Assembly: GCF_019049245.1 (NCBI RefSeq)
Contig: NZ_JAGMUK010000060.1
Span: forward strand, 137,829-201,828
Origin: Streptomyces sp. AC555_RSS877
GTDB taxonomy: Bacteria; Actinomycetota; Actinomycetes; Streptomycetales; Streptomycetaceae
Direction: 5' to 3'
DNA length: 64,000 bases
Position numbers and translations under genes: made by a program. This document shows positions 36,731 through 45,103 of the stretch, one piece after another; position 1 is the stretch's first letter, and every line of letters starts with the position of its first letter. The notes beneath the pieces are model-generated. The model had not been told where the DNA came from and did no database searches. It saw only the letters and a list, made by a program, of their open reading frames with translations.

Positions 36731-39466
36731 TTACGGCATCTTGTCCCCCAGCAGCGCCAGGTTCTCGATGGCGGCGAGGCCGTAGAGCGAGGTGTCGTTC
36801 GTGGACACCCAGGTGGCCTCGCTGCCCGGGACCAGCGCGGCCGGGCCGCTCAGCTTCTCGGTCCTCCAGGGCGAGGACTCCTTGTACCCGTCGGAGTTGT
36901 AGAACTTGTCCCAGGCCCGCTTGGCGAGCTTCTCGTCCCCGGTCTGGACGGCGGCGTACGCGTCGAGGCGCGAGTGGCCCTGGAACAGCAGCAGGGAGCC
37001 GAAGTTGGAGCCGTAACGGGCGGCCTGCTCGGCTTTCGTCGCGTTGAAGTAGCGGCAGTAGTCGAAGTAGGCCTCGTTGAACTTCGGCATGTCGACGAGG
37101 TCGATGAGCTCGGCGCACAGCTCGTTGAGGCCGAAGACGGCGGACAGGTGCGAGACGCCGACCACCGGCTTGTCGGCGACGGCGAACCTGCCCGTGTCGA
37201 GGTCGTAGAGGCCGGTGCCCTGCACGAACCCGTTGGGCTGGGCGGCGATGGTCTCCATGGTCGACAGGATGCGCGCCTTGGCCTTCTCCCACTTGGGCCC
37301 CTTGCGCTCCCACTCCGTCAGCCAGGCGGACACCAGACCGCTCCAGTCCGTGCCGAAGCCGATCGACAGGGCGTGCCGGTCGGGCGTGTACGGCTCGGTG
37401 CGGATCTTGCGGATCGGGTCGAGGACGAGGAACGTCTCGTCGGAGTCGACGTTGGCGTGCATGAGGTCGCCGACCCGCTCGTCGGCCGTGAGGAAGTAGT
37501 AGTAGCGGCGGTACGTCGTGTTGGCGATGCGCTGCTGCTTGGCGCTGTCGGCGTAGTGCTGCACGCCGTGCCGGGTGCCGAGGCCGGCCCACTTGCCGAG
37601 GTGGTAGACGTCGACCTCACCGGTGTGGCGGGTCATCGCCTCGGCGAAGCGGAAGATGTCCGCCCGGCCGGAGCGCAGGTACGCGAACCACAGCCACAGG
37701 TCCGGCGACAGCTCGGAGTTGTCCCACGCGTATCCGCCGATGTCGTACCGCCACTGGTGCCGGACCGTGTCGTACGTGTGCATGATGTCGCCGTAGTCCC
37801 AGAAGCCGTACCAACGCCGCTGCTCCACCTGGTCCTTGTAGTACGTGAAGAGGAAGTCGAGGTGGTCCTCGATCTTGGCCTTGGCGGGCGTGGAGCGGTC
37901 CGGCTCGGAGTACAGACCCGGGCCGAAGACCCCGGCCTTGATGAGCTGCTTGGGCGGGGCGGCGAGCTGCGGCAGCACCCGTACGGCCTCGACCTGTTCG
38001 GCGAGCGCCTCGGCACTCGGCGTGGACTCGTTGGCCCAGAAGAGGAGTTCGGAGGTGCGGGCGATGCCGTAGGGGGTGCCGAACTCGGGCTCGTAGTCCT
38101 CGTAGGTGATGTTGAGGCCTTCGAGCTGCTCGGCGAAGGTGTCCTGGCCCATGCCGTCGTGGTAGAAGCGCAGGTCCATGGGCTGCGCCTCGGGCGACCA
38201 GAGCCAGAGGGTGACCTCGGCCTCCTCGGTCTGGGCGTCGCGGATGTCGAGCTGGGCCGGGAACTTCTCCCAGAAGTCCCTGAGGCCGAAGGAGAAGCCG
38301 CCGCTCGCCCCGCCGACGTATCCGAACCCGGAGGCGCGCTTGCCGCCGCCGGCGCCGATCCAGCCGTGGCCCTTCTTGGTGCGCTTGCGCAGGCCGAAGC
38401 CGTCGGCGGAGAGCTGGGAGAGGGTGTAGTCGCCCCATTCCGGGATGTACTGGAGCCGGGTGGTGACCCGCTGGTCCCAGGTGGCGGGGTCAGGCAGCTT
38501 CTTCCCCTCGTACTGCGCCGCCTGCACGGCCGCGCCCGGGTCGCGGCGCAGTCCGGTGATGCCCTTGACGGCCTCGCGCAGCAGACCGGTGCCGTCGCCG
38601 CCGATGCGGATGTGGCGGTCGTACGACTGGTCGCGCATCGGCACGGTGAACCGGACGCCGAGGCCGCGGATGAAGTCGCCGCTGGCCTTGCCGGGCTCCT
38701 GGGTGCCGTCGAAGGTGATGGTGTGCACCATCCGGAAGGAGTCGGCGCCCGCGTAGAAGTACAGCCGGATGGAGAACGGCAGCCAGCTCCGGCTGCCCTT
38801 GCGGTGCTTGCCGTCGATGCGGACGACGGCGCGAACCGGGCCCTCCTGCTCGACCTCGACCTTCGAGATGGCGCCCTCGAAGCGCTCGGTCTTGACCGCG
38901 CCCTGGTCCTCGTCCTCGATCTCGGGCTGGCGGATGAGGACGAGCCGGCCGTTCTTGGCGATCTCGGTCGAGCCGCGGGTGACCGACTTGATCAGCGTGG
39001 CGCCGGACTTGCCGATCTTCGCGGTGATCACGCCGGTCGAGATGTCGATGGTGCCGCCGCTCTTGTCGACGGTCACCTTCTTGGCGGGGGCGGCGGCCTC
39101 GCCCGCGGCCAGGGTGAGCTTGCCGGTACCCGAACTGACGGCGTGCGCCGTCCACTTGAGCGAGCCGTCGGGCCAGTAGGCGATCGGCCAGGACTGCGCG
39201 GGCACGGCCTTGCCGTCCGCGTCCGTGATCGCGAACTTCTGGTCCTTCTGATAGGTGCCCTTCGGCCAGGGGACACCGACGGTGGAGCCGGGGGCCGCGC
39301 CCAGGCCGCCGTCCTCCAGCCAGTCCAGGGTCACCGGATCGGCGTCGCCGTCGGCGGCTCTCGGCGCCGCCTGAGCGTCCTTGGCTCCTAGAGCCCAGCT
39401 GAACTGTGCGGCGGCGCCGGCCACGGCGGCTGCTTTGAGGATGGACCTGCGGGGGATGGGAGACAT
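36731..39466 (-). CDS. Tat-exported exo-rhamnogalacturonan lyase-like protein (YetA/PL26-related)
   Basis: A 911-residue secreted protein. The N-terminus is a Tat signal (IPRRSILKAAAVAGAAAQ) ending near AKDAQAAP. The mature part begins with a beta-rich domain (VTLDWLEDGGLGAAPGSTVG, VGVPWPKGT) and continues as a long mixed domain with many Trp/Tyr (WRYDIGGYAWDNSELSPDLW, FRFAEAMTRHTGEVDVYHLG). The overall make-up fits the exo-rhamnogalacturonan lyase family related to YetA and Penicillium PL26. This family call rests on recognition, not a search. ATG at 39466 follows GGAAAGG. It is the last gene of the sugar-uptake operon, which supports a role in degrading pectin side-chain or backbone material. 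Confidence 0.82.
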   Translation of the reverse strand: MSPIPRRSILKAAAVAGAAAQFSWALGAKDAQAAPRAADGDADPVTLDWLEDGGLGAAPGSTVGVPWPKGTYQKDQKFAITDADGKAVPAQSWPIAYWPDGSLKWTAHAVSSGTGKLTLAAGEAAAPAKKVTVDKSGGTIDISTGVITAKIGKSGATLIKSVTRGSTEIAKNGRLVLIRQPEIEDEDQGAVKTERFEGAISKVEVEQEGPVRAVVRIDGKHRKGSRSWLPFSIRLYFYAGADSFRMVHTITFDGTQEPGKASGDFIRGLGVRFTVPMRDQSYDRHIRIGGDGTGLLREAVKGITGLRRDPGAAVQAAQYEGKKLPDPATWDQRVTTRLQYIPEWGDYTLSQLSADGFGLRKRTKKGHGWIGAGGGKRASGFGYVGGASGGFSFGLRDFWEKFPAQLDIRDAQTEEAEVTLWLWSPEAQPMDLRFYHDGMGQDTFAEQLEGLNITYEDYEPEFGTPYGIARTSELLFWANESTPSAEALAEQVEAVRVLPQLAAPPKQLIKAGVFGPGLYSEPDRSTPAKAKIEDHLDFLFTYYKDQVEQRRWYGFWDYGDIMHTYDTVRHQWRYDIGGYAWDNSELSPDLWLWFAYLRSGRADIFRFAEAMTRHTGEVDVYHLGKWAGLGTRHGVQHYADSAKQQRIANTTYRRYYYFLTADERVGDLMHANVDSDETFLVLDPIRKIRTEPYTPDRHALSIGFGTDWSGLVSAWLTEWERKGPKWEKAKARILSTMETIAAQPNGFVQGTGLYDLDTGRFAVADKPVVGVSHLSAVFGLNELCAELIDLVDMPKFNEAYFDYCRYFNATKAEQAARYGSNFGSLLLFQGHSRLDAYAAVQTGDEKLAKRAWDKFYNSDGYKESSPWRTEKLSGPAALVPGSEATWVSTNDTSLYGLAAIENLALLGDKMP

Positions 39467-39564
39467 GAGAATCCAGCCTTTCCTTTCCACATGCGGATGG
39501 TCAGGGGCATGACAGAGAGAGGTACGACGCCCAGGGCGCCGACCTTGTGCGAGGGCACCGCGGG

Positions 39565-40164
39565 TCAGCGGTGCCGGTACCGCTCCTCCACGGCGACGGC
39601 CGCAGCCGCCACGGCCCCCAGGACGGGGACCGCCAGCGGTGCGACGAACATGGCGGACAGGGTGACGACAGCCAGCCCGCAGACGACCAGGAAGGACCCG
39701 GCGGGATCGAGCACGGTCCGCCGCCCGGCGTCCGCGAGCAGCGCCCGCCAGGTGGCACCCGGCGTCCAGACGGCGGCCGCCCGCAGCAGCGCCACGGTGA
39801 GTCCGATCAGCGCGAAGATACCGACCGCCCCGACGAACGGCCCGCCGGGAATCCCGGCCCGTGCGGCCAGGACGTCCACCCAGACCGCGGCGGCCGCCAC
39901 CCAGCCGACGAGCCCGACGAACCACCCGGCGCGCGCGGCCGTACGGAAGTCCGCGACGAACTCCCGCCAGCCACCGTCCTCGTGGGTCGTACGGCGCCGC
40001 AGGTGCCGCGCGCCGGCGGCGAAGGCCGCGGGGTAGGTGACGACCCCGAGACAGGCCACGGCGATCCACACGCCGGTGAGCAGACACTCGGCGAAGAGCG
40101 CGAAGCGTTCGCCGAACATGGACCCCCTGCGCCGGGAACGGGCCTTCACACGTGCTTCCGCCAT
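39565..40164 (-). CDS. DUF624 (YesL-like) membrane protein
   Basis: A 199-residue membrane protein with about five spans (LFAECLLTGVWIAVACLGVV, AGWFVGLVGWVAAAAVWV, GAVGIFALIGLTVALLRAA and two near the C-terminus). The first part matches YesL/DUF624 proteins, which are found beside carbohydrate ABC transporters of the YesOPQ type. Start ATG at 40164 with GAGGCGG upstream; MFGERF at residue 16 is another possible start. It lies between the permease and lyase genes. Its role in uptake is unknown. Confidence 0.82.
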   Translation of the reverse strand: MAEARVKARSRRRGSMFGERFALFAECLLTGVWIAVACLGVVTYPAAFAAGARHLRRRTTHEDGGWREFVADFRTAARAGWFVGLVGWVAAAAVWVDVLAARAGIPGGPFVGAVGIFALIGLTVALLRAAAVWTPGATWRALLADAGRRTVLDPAGSFLVVCGLAVVTLSAMFVAPLAVPVLGAVAAAAVAVEERYRHR

Positions 40165-40188
40165 GGTGACCGCCTCAGCCCTTTCTGC

Positions 40189-41061
40189 TCACTTCAGTCC
40201 GGACGTCGCCATACCGTCGATGAGGTACCGCTGGAAGGCCATGAAGAAGGCGATGACCGGCACCAGCGCCACCAGCGACATCGCGATCATGCTGCCGTAG
40301 TTGGAGATGCCCTCCTGGTCGCGGAACATCATCAGGCCGAGCGAGACGGTGTAGTTGTCAGGGGTGTTGAGATAGATCAACGGCCCCATGAAGTCGTTCC
40401 ACGCGTTGATGAAGGTGAAGATCGCGCTGGTGATGAGGGCTGGCCGGCACAACGGCAGCACGATGGACCAGTAGGTCCTCAGGTGCCCGCAGCCGTCGAG
40501 CTTGGCGGCCTCGTCCAGCTCGCGCGGCAGCCCGCGCATGAACTGCACCATCAGGAAGACGAAGAACGCCTCCGTGGCCAGGAACTTGCCCGCTACGAGC
40601 GGGACCAGGGTGTCCGTGAGCTCAAGCTTGCGGAACATCACGTACTGCGGGATGAGCAGGACGTGGTACGGCAGCAGCAGCGTACCGATCATCAGCGTGA
40701 ACAGCAGGTTCCGGCCGGCAAACCGGATCTTGGCGAAGGCGTACGCGGTGAGCGAGCTGGACAGCACGACACCGACCACGGCGAGACCCGCATACATCAT
40801 CGAGTTCGTGAAGAACGTGCCGATGGAGATGCCGGAGATGCCGTCGGCGAGCCCGGAGAAGTTCTCCCAGACCGGCTTGGTGGGCAGGAGTTCGATGCTG
40901 GCGATGATGTCCTTGCTCGGCTTGAACGAGGCGCCGACCACCCAGATCACGGGGTACAGGACGACCGCGAGGACGGCGAGCGCGCTCACATGCCAGGCGA
41001 TGGAACCGGTGCGCCGCCGCTCGCCCGCGGTGCGCACGGCAGGGGTGCTGACAGTGGTCAC
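40189..41061 (-). CDS. Carbohydrate ABC transporter permease (MalG/YesQ-like)
   Basis: A 290-residue inner-membrane permease with six spans and the EAA loop ELDEAAKLDGCGHLRTYWSIVLPL-type motif that docks the ATPase (here GLPRELDEAAKLDGCG). It is the second permease of a CUT1 importer; the GTG start (41061) overlaps the first permease stop (GTGA). No ATPase gene is in the operon, so a shared MsiK-type ATPase elsewhere is expected, as for other Streptomyces CUT1 systems. Confidence 0.95.
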   Translation of the reverse strand: MTTVSTPAVRTAGERRRTGSIAWHVSALAVLAVVLYPVIWVVGASFKPSKDIIASIELLPTKPVWENFSGLADGISGISIGTFFTNSMMYAGLAVVGVVLSSSLTAYAFAKIRFAGRNLLFTLMIGTLLLPYHVLLIPQYVMFRKLELTDTLVPLVAGKFLATEAFFVFLMVQFMRGLPRELDEAAKLDGCGHLRTYWSIVLPLCRPALITSAIFTFINAWNDFMGPLIYLNTPDNYTVSLGLMMFRDQEGISNYGSMIAMSLVALVPVIAFFMAFQRYLIDGMATSGLK

Positions 41062-42014
41062 TTGGCGGCCTCCTCGTAGTGCACCCACTTCTTCTGCGAC
41101 CAGAACAGGACCGCCGTGACGAGCGCCACCGCGACCACCAGCGTCCAGGCCATCGCGGAGGCGAAGCCCATCTGAGCCTCCTTGAAGCCCTTCTGGTAGA
41201 GGTAACAGGTGTAGACGAGGGTGGCGTCGGCCGGCCCGCACTGGGTGTTGGAGACCACGTACGCGGACCCGAAGACCTGGAACGCGTGGATGGACTCCAG
41301 CAGCACGTTGAAGAACAGCACCGGGGAGATCATCGGCAGTGTGATGTTCCAGAACCGCCGGAGGGGGCCGGCCCCGTCCATCTCGGCGGCCTCGTACAGC
41401 TCCTGCGGAACCTGCTTGAGGCCGGCGAGGAAGATGACCATCGGCGCGCCGAACTGCCAGATGCTCAGCGCCACCAGCGCGTAGATGACGTAGTCCGGGT
41501 TGCCGATCCAGCCGCCCACGTCCAGCCCGAAGACCTTCTGTGTGCGATCCACGACCGCGTCGTCCGAGAACAGCGCCCGCCACACGAAACCGACGGAGAC
41601 GCTGGCGCCGATGAGCGAGGGCATGTAGAACGCGGCCCGGTACAGGCCCTGCCCGCTCCGCTTCTGCGCAAGCAGCAGCGCGACACCGAGCGCGAGCAGC
41701 AGCTTCAGCGGTGTGGCCACGACGACGTACTTCAGCGTGACCTCGACCGACTTCTGCCAGCGCGGGTCCTGGAACATGGTCGTGAAGTTGTCGAAGCCCA
41801 CCCACTGCGGCGGGGTGAAGAGGTTGTAGCGGGTGAACGCGTAGTACAGCGACGCGATCATCGGCCCCGCGGTGAGCACCAGGAATCCCGCGATCCACGG
41901 CGACATGAAGAGATAGCCGGAGAGGTTCTCGCGGCGCCGCCCGCGCCGCCCGGCGGCAGGAGCGGCGGACCGCTTCTTCACCGGGCGCGCGGGCGCTTCC
42001 TTGACGAGCGTCAT
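41058..42014 (-). CDS. Carbohydrate ABC transporter permease (MalF/YesP-like)
   Basis: A 318-residue permease with a basic N-terminal tail (KKRSAAPAAGRRGRRREN) and six spans, the first being YLFMSPWIAGFLVLTAGPMI. The EAA motif is QELYEAAEMDGAGPLRRFWN. It partners with the permease encoded four bases overlapping downstream and with the binding protein 14 bases upstream. ATG at 42014. Confidence 0.95.
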   Translation of the reverse strand: MTLVKEAPARPVKKRSAAPAAGRRGRRRENLSGYLFMSPWIAGFLVLTAGPMIASLYYAFTRYNLFTPPQWVGFDNFTTMFQDPRWQKSVEVTLKYVVVATPLKLLLALGVALLLAQKRSGQGLYRAAFYMPSLIGASVSVGFVWRALFSDDAVVDRTQKVFGLDVGGWIGNPDYVIYALVALSIWQFGAPMVIFLAGLKQVPQELYEAAEMDGAGPLRRFWNITLPMISPVLFFNVLLESIHAFQVFGSAYVVSNTQCGPADATLVYTCYLYQKGFKEAQMGFASAMAWTLVVAVALVTAVLFWSQKKWVHYEEAAK

Positions 42015-42028
42015 GGTGGTACGTCCCC

Positions 42029-43318
42029 TCAGCCCGCGAACGCGGCCTTGGCCTCGCTGAACAGCGCCTTGGCGGCGTCGGCCGGCTTGGTCTTGCCCTG
42101 GGAGACCTCGCCGCCGATCCGCAGGAACGCCGCCTCGATGACATCGGCGCCCGACGGGTGCGGGGTGATCTTCCCGAGCACGCCGGCCTTGGCGACCTCT
42201 TCCTCGTACGCCTTGACGCCCTTGTTGTTGGCGTCGGTGGGCTGGAACGCGTCGTACTGCTCGGTCGTGGCGAGGATGCCGCGGTCGTAGCCCATGATCT
42301 TGCCGACCTCGGGGTCGTGGACCATGAAGGAGATGAACTGGGCGACTTCCTTGGGGTGCTTGGTCCCGGAGAAGCCGCTGAGCATCAGCGAGCCGAGGTA
42401 CTGGCCGGTCTGCTTGCCGTCCGTAGTGGGGATCGGCGCGAGTCCGTAGTCCGACTCGCCCTCACCCTCGTAGCGGATGGAGAAGTTGTCCCAGGTGAAC
42501 TCGGACGCGGCGAGCCCGGCCGACAGACCCGACTTGGGCTGGACCTGCTCGATCTTCTTGGGGTCGGTGACGAGCCCGGACTTCACGCGCTTGTACGCGT
42601 CCGTCCACCACTGCGTGAGGTCGTCCTCGGTGAAGCCGAGATCGGAGTCGGTGAAGAAGGCCTTGCCGTTCTGCCGCAGGTACAGGTCGTACAGGTACAT
42701 GATGCCGTGGTAGCCGGTGTCACCGGCGATCTTCAGCTTGTCCTGGATCGTCTGCAGCGCGTCGAAGTACTCGTCCCAGGTCCAGCCCATCTTCGCCTCG
42801 ACCCCGGCCTTCTCGAAGGCCTTGAGGTCGATGACGAGCGCCATGGTGTTGGCGCCGACGGGGATGCCGAGCTGCTTGCCCTCGACCTGACCGTTCGCCA
42901 GAACGCCGTTGCGGAAGTTGTCAAGGCTCAGGTTCCCGGCGTCCGCCTGCGCCTTGAGATCGAGCAGAACACCGCGCTTGTCGTACTTGCGCAGGAAACC
43001 GACCGCATTCTGGAATACGTCCGGCGGATTCCCGCCGGAGGCCTGTGTCTGGAACTTCTCCCAGAAGGCCTGGTAGTCGGTGAATTCAGGCTTGATCTTG
43101 ATCTTCGGGTACTTCTTCTCGAAGAGCGCGATCGCCTTCTTCATGGCGATGGTGCGCGGCTCGCCACCCCACCATGCATAACGGAGCGTCACCGTCCCGT
43201 CCGAGGAGGTACCGCCGTCTCCCCCGCACCCCGTGGTCGCGGCCAGGCCCAGTGTGGCCGCCGTCGCTCCCGCGGCCTTCAGGATCGTACGCCTCTCAAC
43301 ATTCCTGCTGGTTCCCAC
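42029..43318 (-). CDS. Sugar-binding lipoprotein of ABC importer (YesO-like)
   Basis: A 429-residue extracellular solute-binding protein (family 1). The signal begins with twin arginines (NVERRTILKAAGATAATLGL) and ends at the lipobox LAATTGC, predicting a lipid-anchored Tat substrate. The mature part has typical CUT1 binding-protein patches: YAWWGGEPRTIAMKKAIALF, PPDVFQNAVGFL and AAFLRIGGEVSQGK. GTG at 43318 is preceded by GGGGAGGG. First gene of the operon; twin palindromes lie 37-59 bases upstream. The rhamnogalacturonan oligosaccharide substrate is inferred from the lyase and YesL neighbours. Confidence 0.93.
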   Translation of the reverse strand: MGTSRNVERRTILKAAGATAATLGLAATTGCGGDGGTSSDGTVTLRYAWWGGEPRTIAMKKAIALFEKKYPKIKIKPEFTDYQAFWEKFQTQASGGNPPDVFQNAVGFLRKYDKRGVLLDLKAQADAGNLSLDNFRNGVLANGQVEGKQLGIPVGANTMALVIDLKAFEKAGVEAKMGWTWDEYFDALQTIQDKLKIAGDTGYHGIMYLYDLYLRQNGKAFFTDSDLGFTEDDLTQWWTDAYKRVKSGLVTDPKKIEQVQPKSGLSAGLAASEFTWDNFSIRYEGEGESDYGLAPIPTTDGKQTGQYLGSLMLSGFSGTKHPKEVAQFISFMVHDPEVGKIMGYDRGILATTEQYDAFQPTDANNKGVKAYEEEVAKAGVLGKITPHPSGADVIEAAFLRIGGEVSQGKTKPADAAKALFSEAKAAFAG

Positions 43319-43354
43319 AGTCGGACCCTCCCCGCAGCGTCGTTGCCGTCTGCA

Positions 43355-43377
43355 TGAATCGTTTCAAGTAAGCGCTT
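43355..43377 (-). promoter_or_regulatory. Twin palindromic operators before the sugar operon
   Basis: TGAATCGTTTCA (43355-43366, arms TGAA/TTCA around a CG centre) and AAGCGCTT (43370-43377) sit within 23 bases, just upstream of the binding-protein gene. Both have the CG-centred form typical of LacI/GntR-family operators in sugar regulation. The regulator is not in the window. Confidence 0.55.
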
Positions 43378-43631
43378 GCTGGCACAAGCTACGGAGGGCC
43401 CAGGAATGCGTCAATGATTCGGACAGGATTTTCTTGCGAGCCTGCGCCGCGAGTTGACGGTGTGTCGGGAGCGGAGGCGGCGGCGGGCCGGGCGATGCCG
43501 CAGGTGAGGCGCATGGGATCGACCGGTCGAACGTGAACCGGCCCTCGGGACGCGGATGTTGATCGGCCAAAACTCGCCGGAGGTTGCGCGGCTCTTCCGG
43601 CGGGGCCGGACTCGCCCGGGACGCGCACATG
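43378..43631. other. Non-coding gap between sugar operon and tRNA-Val copy 2
   Basis: About 250 bases with no frame I can support. It should contain the promoter of the sugar operon on the minus strand. Nothing else is evident. Confidence 0.5.
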
Positions 43632-43669
43632 ACGACGGCCCGCCTGCTGTCTCGCAGACGGGCCGTCGT
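43632..43669 (-). terminator. Hairpin after tRNA-Val copy 2
   Basis: acgacggcccg / cgggccgtcgt (11 pairs), one mismatch, then ctgc / gcag around a TGTCTC loop. It directly follows the 3' end of the tRNA gene on the minus strand. There is no T-tract. Confidence 0.75.
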
Positions 43670-43676
43670 GTCCGGG

Positions 43677-43748
43677 TGGGCGATACTGGGTTCGAACCAG
43701 TGACCTCTTCGGTGTGAACGAAGCGCTCTTCCACTGAGCTAATCGCCC
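43677..43748 (-). tRNA. tRNA-Val (anticodon CAC), copy 2
   Basis: A 72-base cloverleaf identical to 33688-33759 except for one D-loop base (GTGGAAGAGC instead of GTGGGAGAGC). Anticodon CAC within TTCACAC, T-loop GGTTCGAACCC, discriminator A, no encoded CCA. Confidence 0.97.
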
Positions 43749-43826
43749 GGACGCAGGCAGAACATTACCCCATGTCAGGGGGTACGGGTGACCGGCACCG
43801 GCCGGCCCGCGCACCCCCTTGGCGGC

Positions 43827-44279
43827 TCACTGGTTCTTGATCTTCCAGGGCATCACGAGGCCGAACTTCCACAGGTAGACGCTGCCGATGGCGGCCACGA
43901 CCACCAGGCCGATCGACGTCAGGATGATGTTGCGCCGCCGGACCTTGGGGTCGAGGGCACGCTGGGCCGCCTCGGTGACCTTGCGCTTGGTCCAGCGGAG
44001 CACCAGCTGGGCCCAGACGAACTCGGTCGCCCAGATCGCCATGCCACCGAAGATCACGACCCAGCCCGGTCCGGGCAGCGGCAGCATGACGATGCCGAGG
44101 CCCACGACCGCGAGTCCGATGATGAAGACACAGACCTGCCAGCTGAGGTGCAGCATGCGGCGCGCCTTGATGAATTCGGGCGCTTTGGAGCCGAGCACCT
44201 GCTCGCCCTTCACGCCGTCGGTCTGCGTCTTGTCCACCGCCACGGCAACCTCGCCCGACTCGTCACTCCCCGTGTTCAT
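43827..44279 (-). CDS. PGPGW-motif membrane protein (TIGR02611-like)
   Basis: A 150-residue protein with an acidic N-terminus and the conserved hairpin of two spans around the motif IVMLPLPGPGWVVIFGGMAIWATEF (PGPGW), followed by RWTKRKVTEAAQRALDP and a third span IILTSIGLVVVAAIGSVYLW. The family is found in actinobacteria with unknown role. ATG at 44279 gives NTGSDESGEVAVAV; an upstream ATG at 44339 is possible but has no support. Divergent from ssgB. Confidence 0.88.
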   Translation of the reverse strand: MNTGSDESGEVAVAVDKTQTDGVKGEQVLGSKAPEFIKARRMLHLSWQVCVFIIGLAVVGLGIVMLPLPGPGWVVIFGGMAIWATEFVWAQLVLRWTKRKVTEAAQRALDPKVRRRNIILTSIGLVVVAAIGSVYLWKFGLVMPWKIKNQ

Positions 44280-44470
44280 ACGGCCAAACCCTACCGGACG
44301 GAAACCGGTCACCGAAATGGGCGTACCGTGCGAACGCACTCTCGGCCGGAAGAGTTACGTAAAGGCACGCAAAACACTCAGAGGGGTTTACAACGGCACC
44401 GTAGGTGGCATGTCGATTTCGCCGACGTGCGAATCCCCGAGCGCACACTGAGCGAAAGGCCCTGGCGCTT

Positions 44471-44884
44471 ATGAACACCACGGTCAGCTGCGAGCTGCAC
44501 CTGCGCCTCGTTGTGTCGAGCGAGTCCTCCCTGCCTGTCCCCGCAGGCCTGCGGTACGACACGGCCGATCCCTACGCCGTGCACGCCACCTTCCACACCG
44601 GAGCCGAGGAGACCGTCGAGTGGGTGTTCGCCCGCGACCTGCTCGCGGAGGGTCTCCACCGACCCACCGGCACCGGCGACGTCCGTGTCTGGCCGTCGCG
44701 CAGTCATGGTCAGGGCGTCGTCTGCATCGCCCTGAGTTCACCGGAGGGCGAGGCCCTGCTGGAGGCCCCGGCGCGGGCCCTGGAGTCCTTCCTGAAGCGA
44801 ACCGATGCCGCTGTGCCTCCCGGCACGGAGCATCGCCACTTCGATCTCGATCAGGAGCTCTCGCACATCCTGGCGGAAAGCTAA
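44471..44884 (+). CDS. ssgB: Sporulation and cell division protein SsgB
   Basis: A 137-residue SsgA-like protein. It begins MNTTVSCELHLRLVVSSE and has the typical SsgB stretch FHTGAEETVEWVFARDLLAEG, DVRVWPSRSHGQGVVCIALS and the C-terminal RHFDLDQELSHILAES. In Streptomyces, SsgB marks future septum sites in aerial hyphae and helps recruit FtsZ together with SsgA. In S. coelicolor its transcription has been reported to depend on sigma-H. GAAAGG lies ten bases before the ATG. Upstream of it is a divergent 191-base gap. Confidence 0.97.
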   Translation: MNTTVSCELHLRLVVSSESSLPVPAGLRYDTADPYAVHATFHTGAEETVEWVFARDLLAEGLHRPTGTGDVRVWPSRSHGQGVVCIALSSPEGEALLEAPARALESFLKRTDAAVPPGTEHRHFDLDQELSHILAES

Positions 44885-45103
44885 GGGGCGAGGCTGCACA
44901 GAGCCGCCCGGCGCCGTCCACTCGGGGAGACGGCTCGGGCTCAGACAACCGCATAGGGCATGCGCAGGCGTCGTCACCGTGGATCCCCACGGGGGCGGCG
45001 TCTGCGTGCGTCGTGCCACCGTCGGCTCCCTGGCGGGCGCGACCCATTACCATCGGCCAGCATCGGCGGGCGTCCGCCCGACCCCCAGGCCAGGGAGCGA
45101 AAC

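Noticed and set aside
36974..39391. An 805-codon open frame antisense to the lyase-like gene
   Set aside because: Shadow of GC-rich coding on the other strand; the minus-strand gene has a signal peptide and fits the operon.
33760..43676. Integrase or transposase between the two tRNA-Val genes
   Set aside because: All genes in the interval were examined; none has recombinase motifs, so active mobility is not supported.
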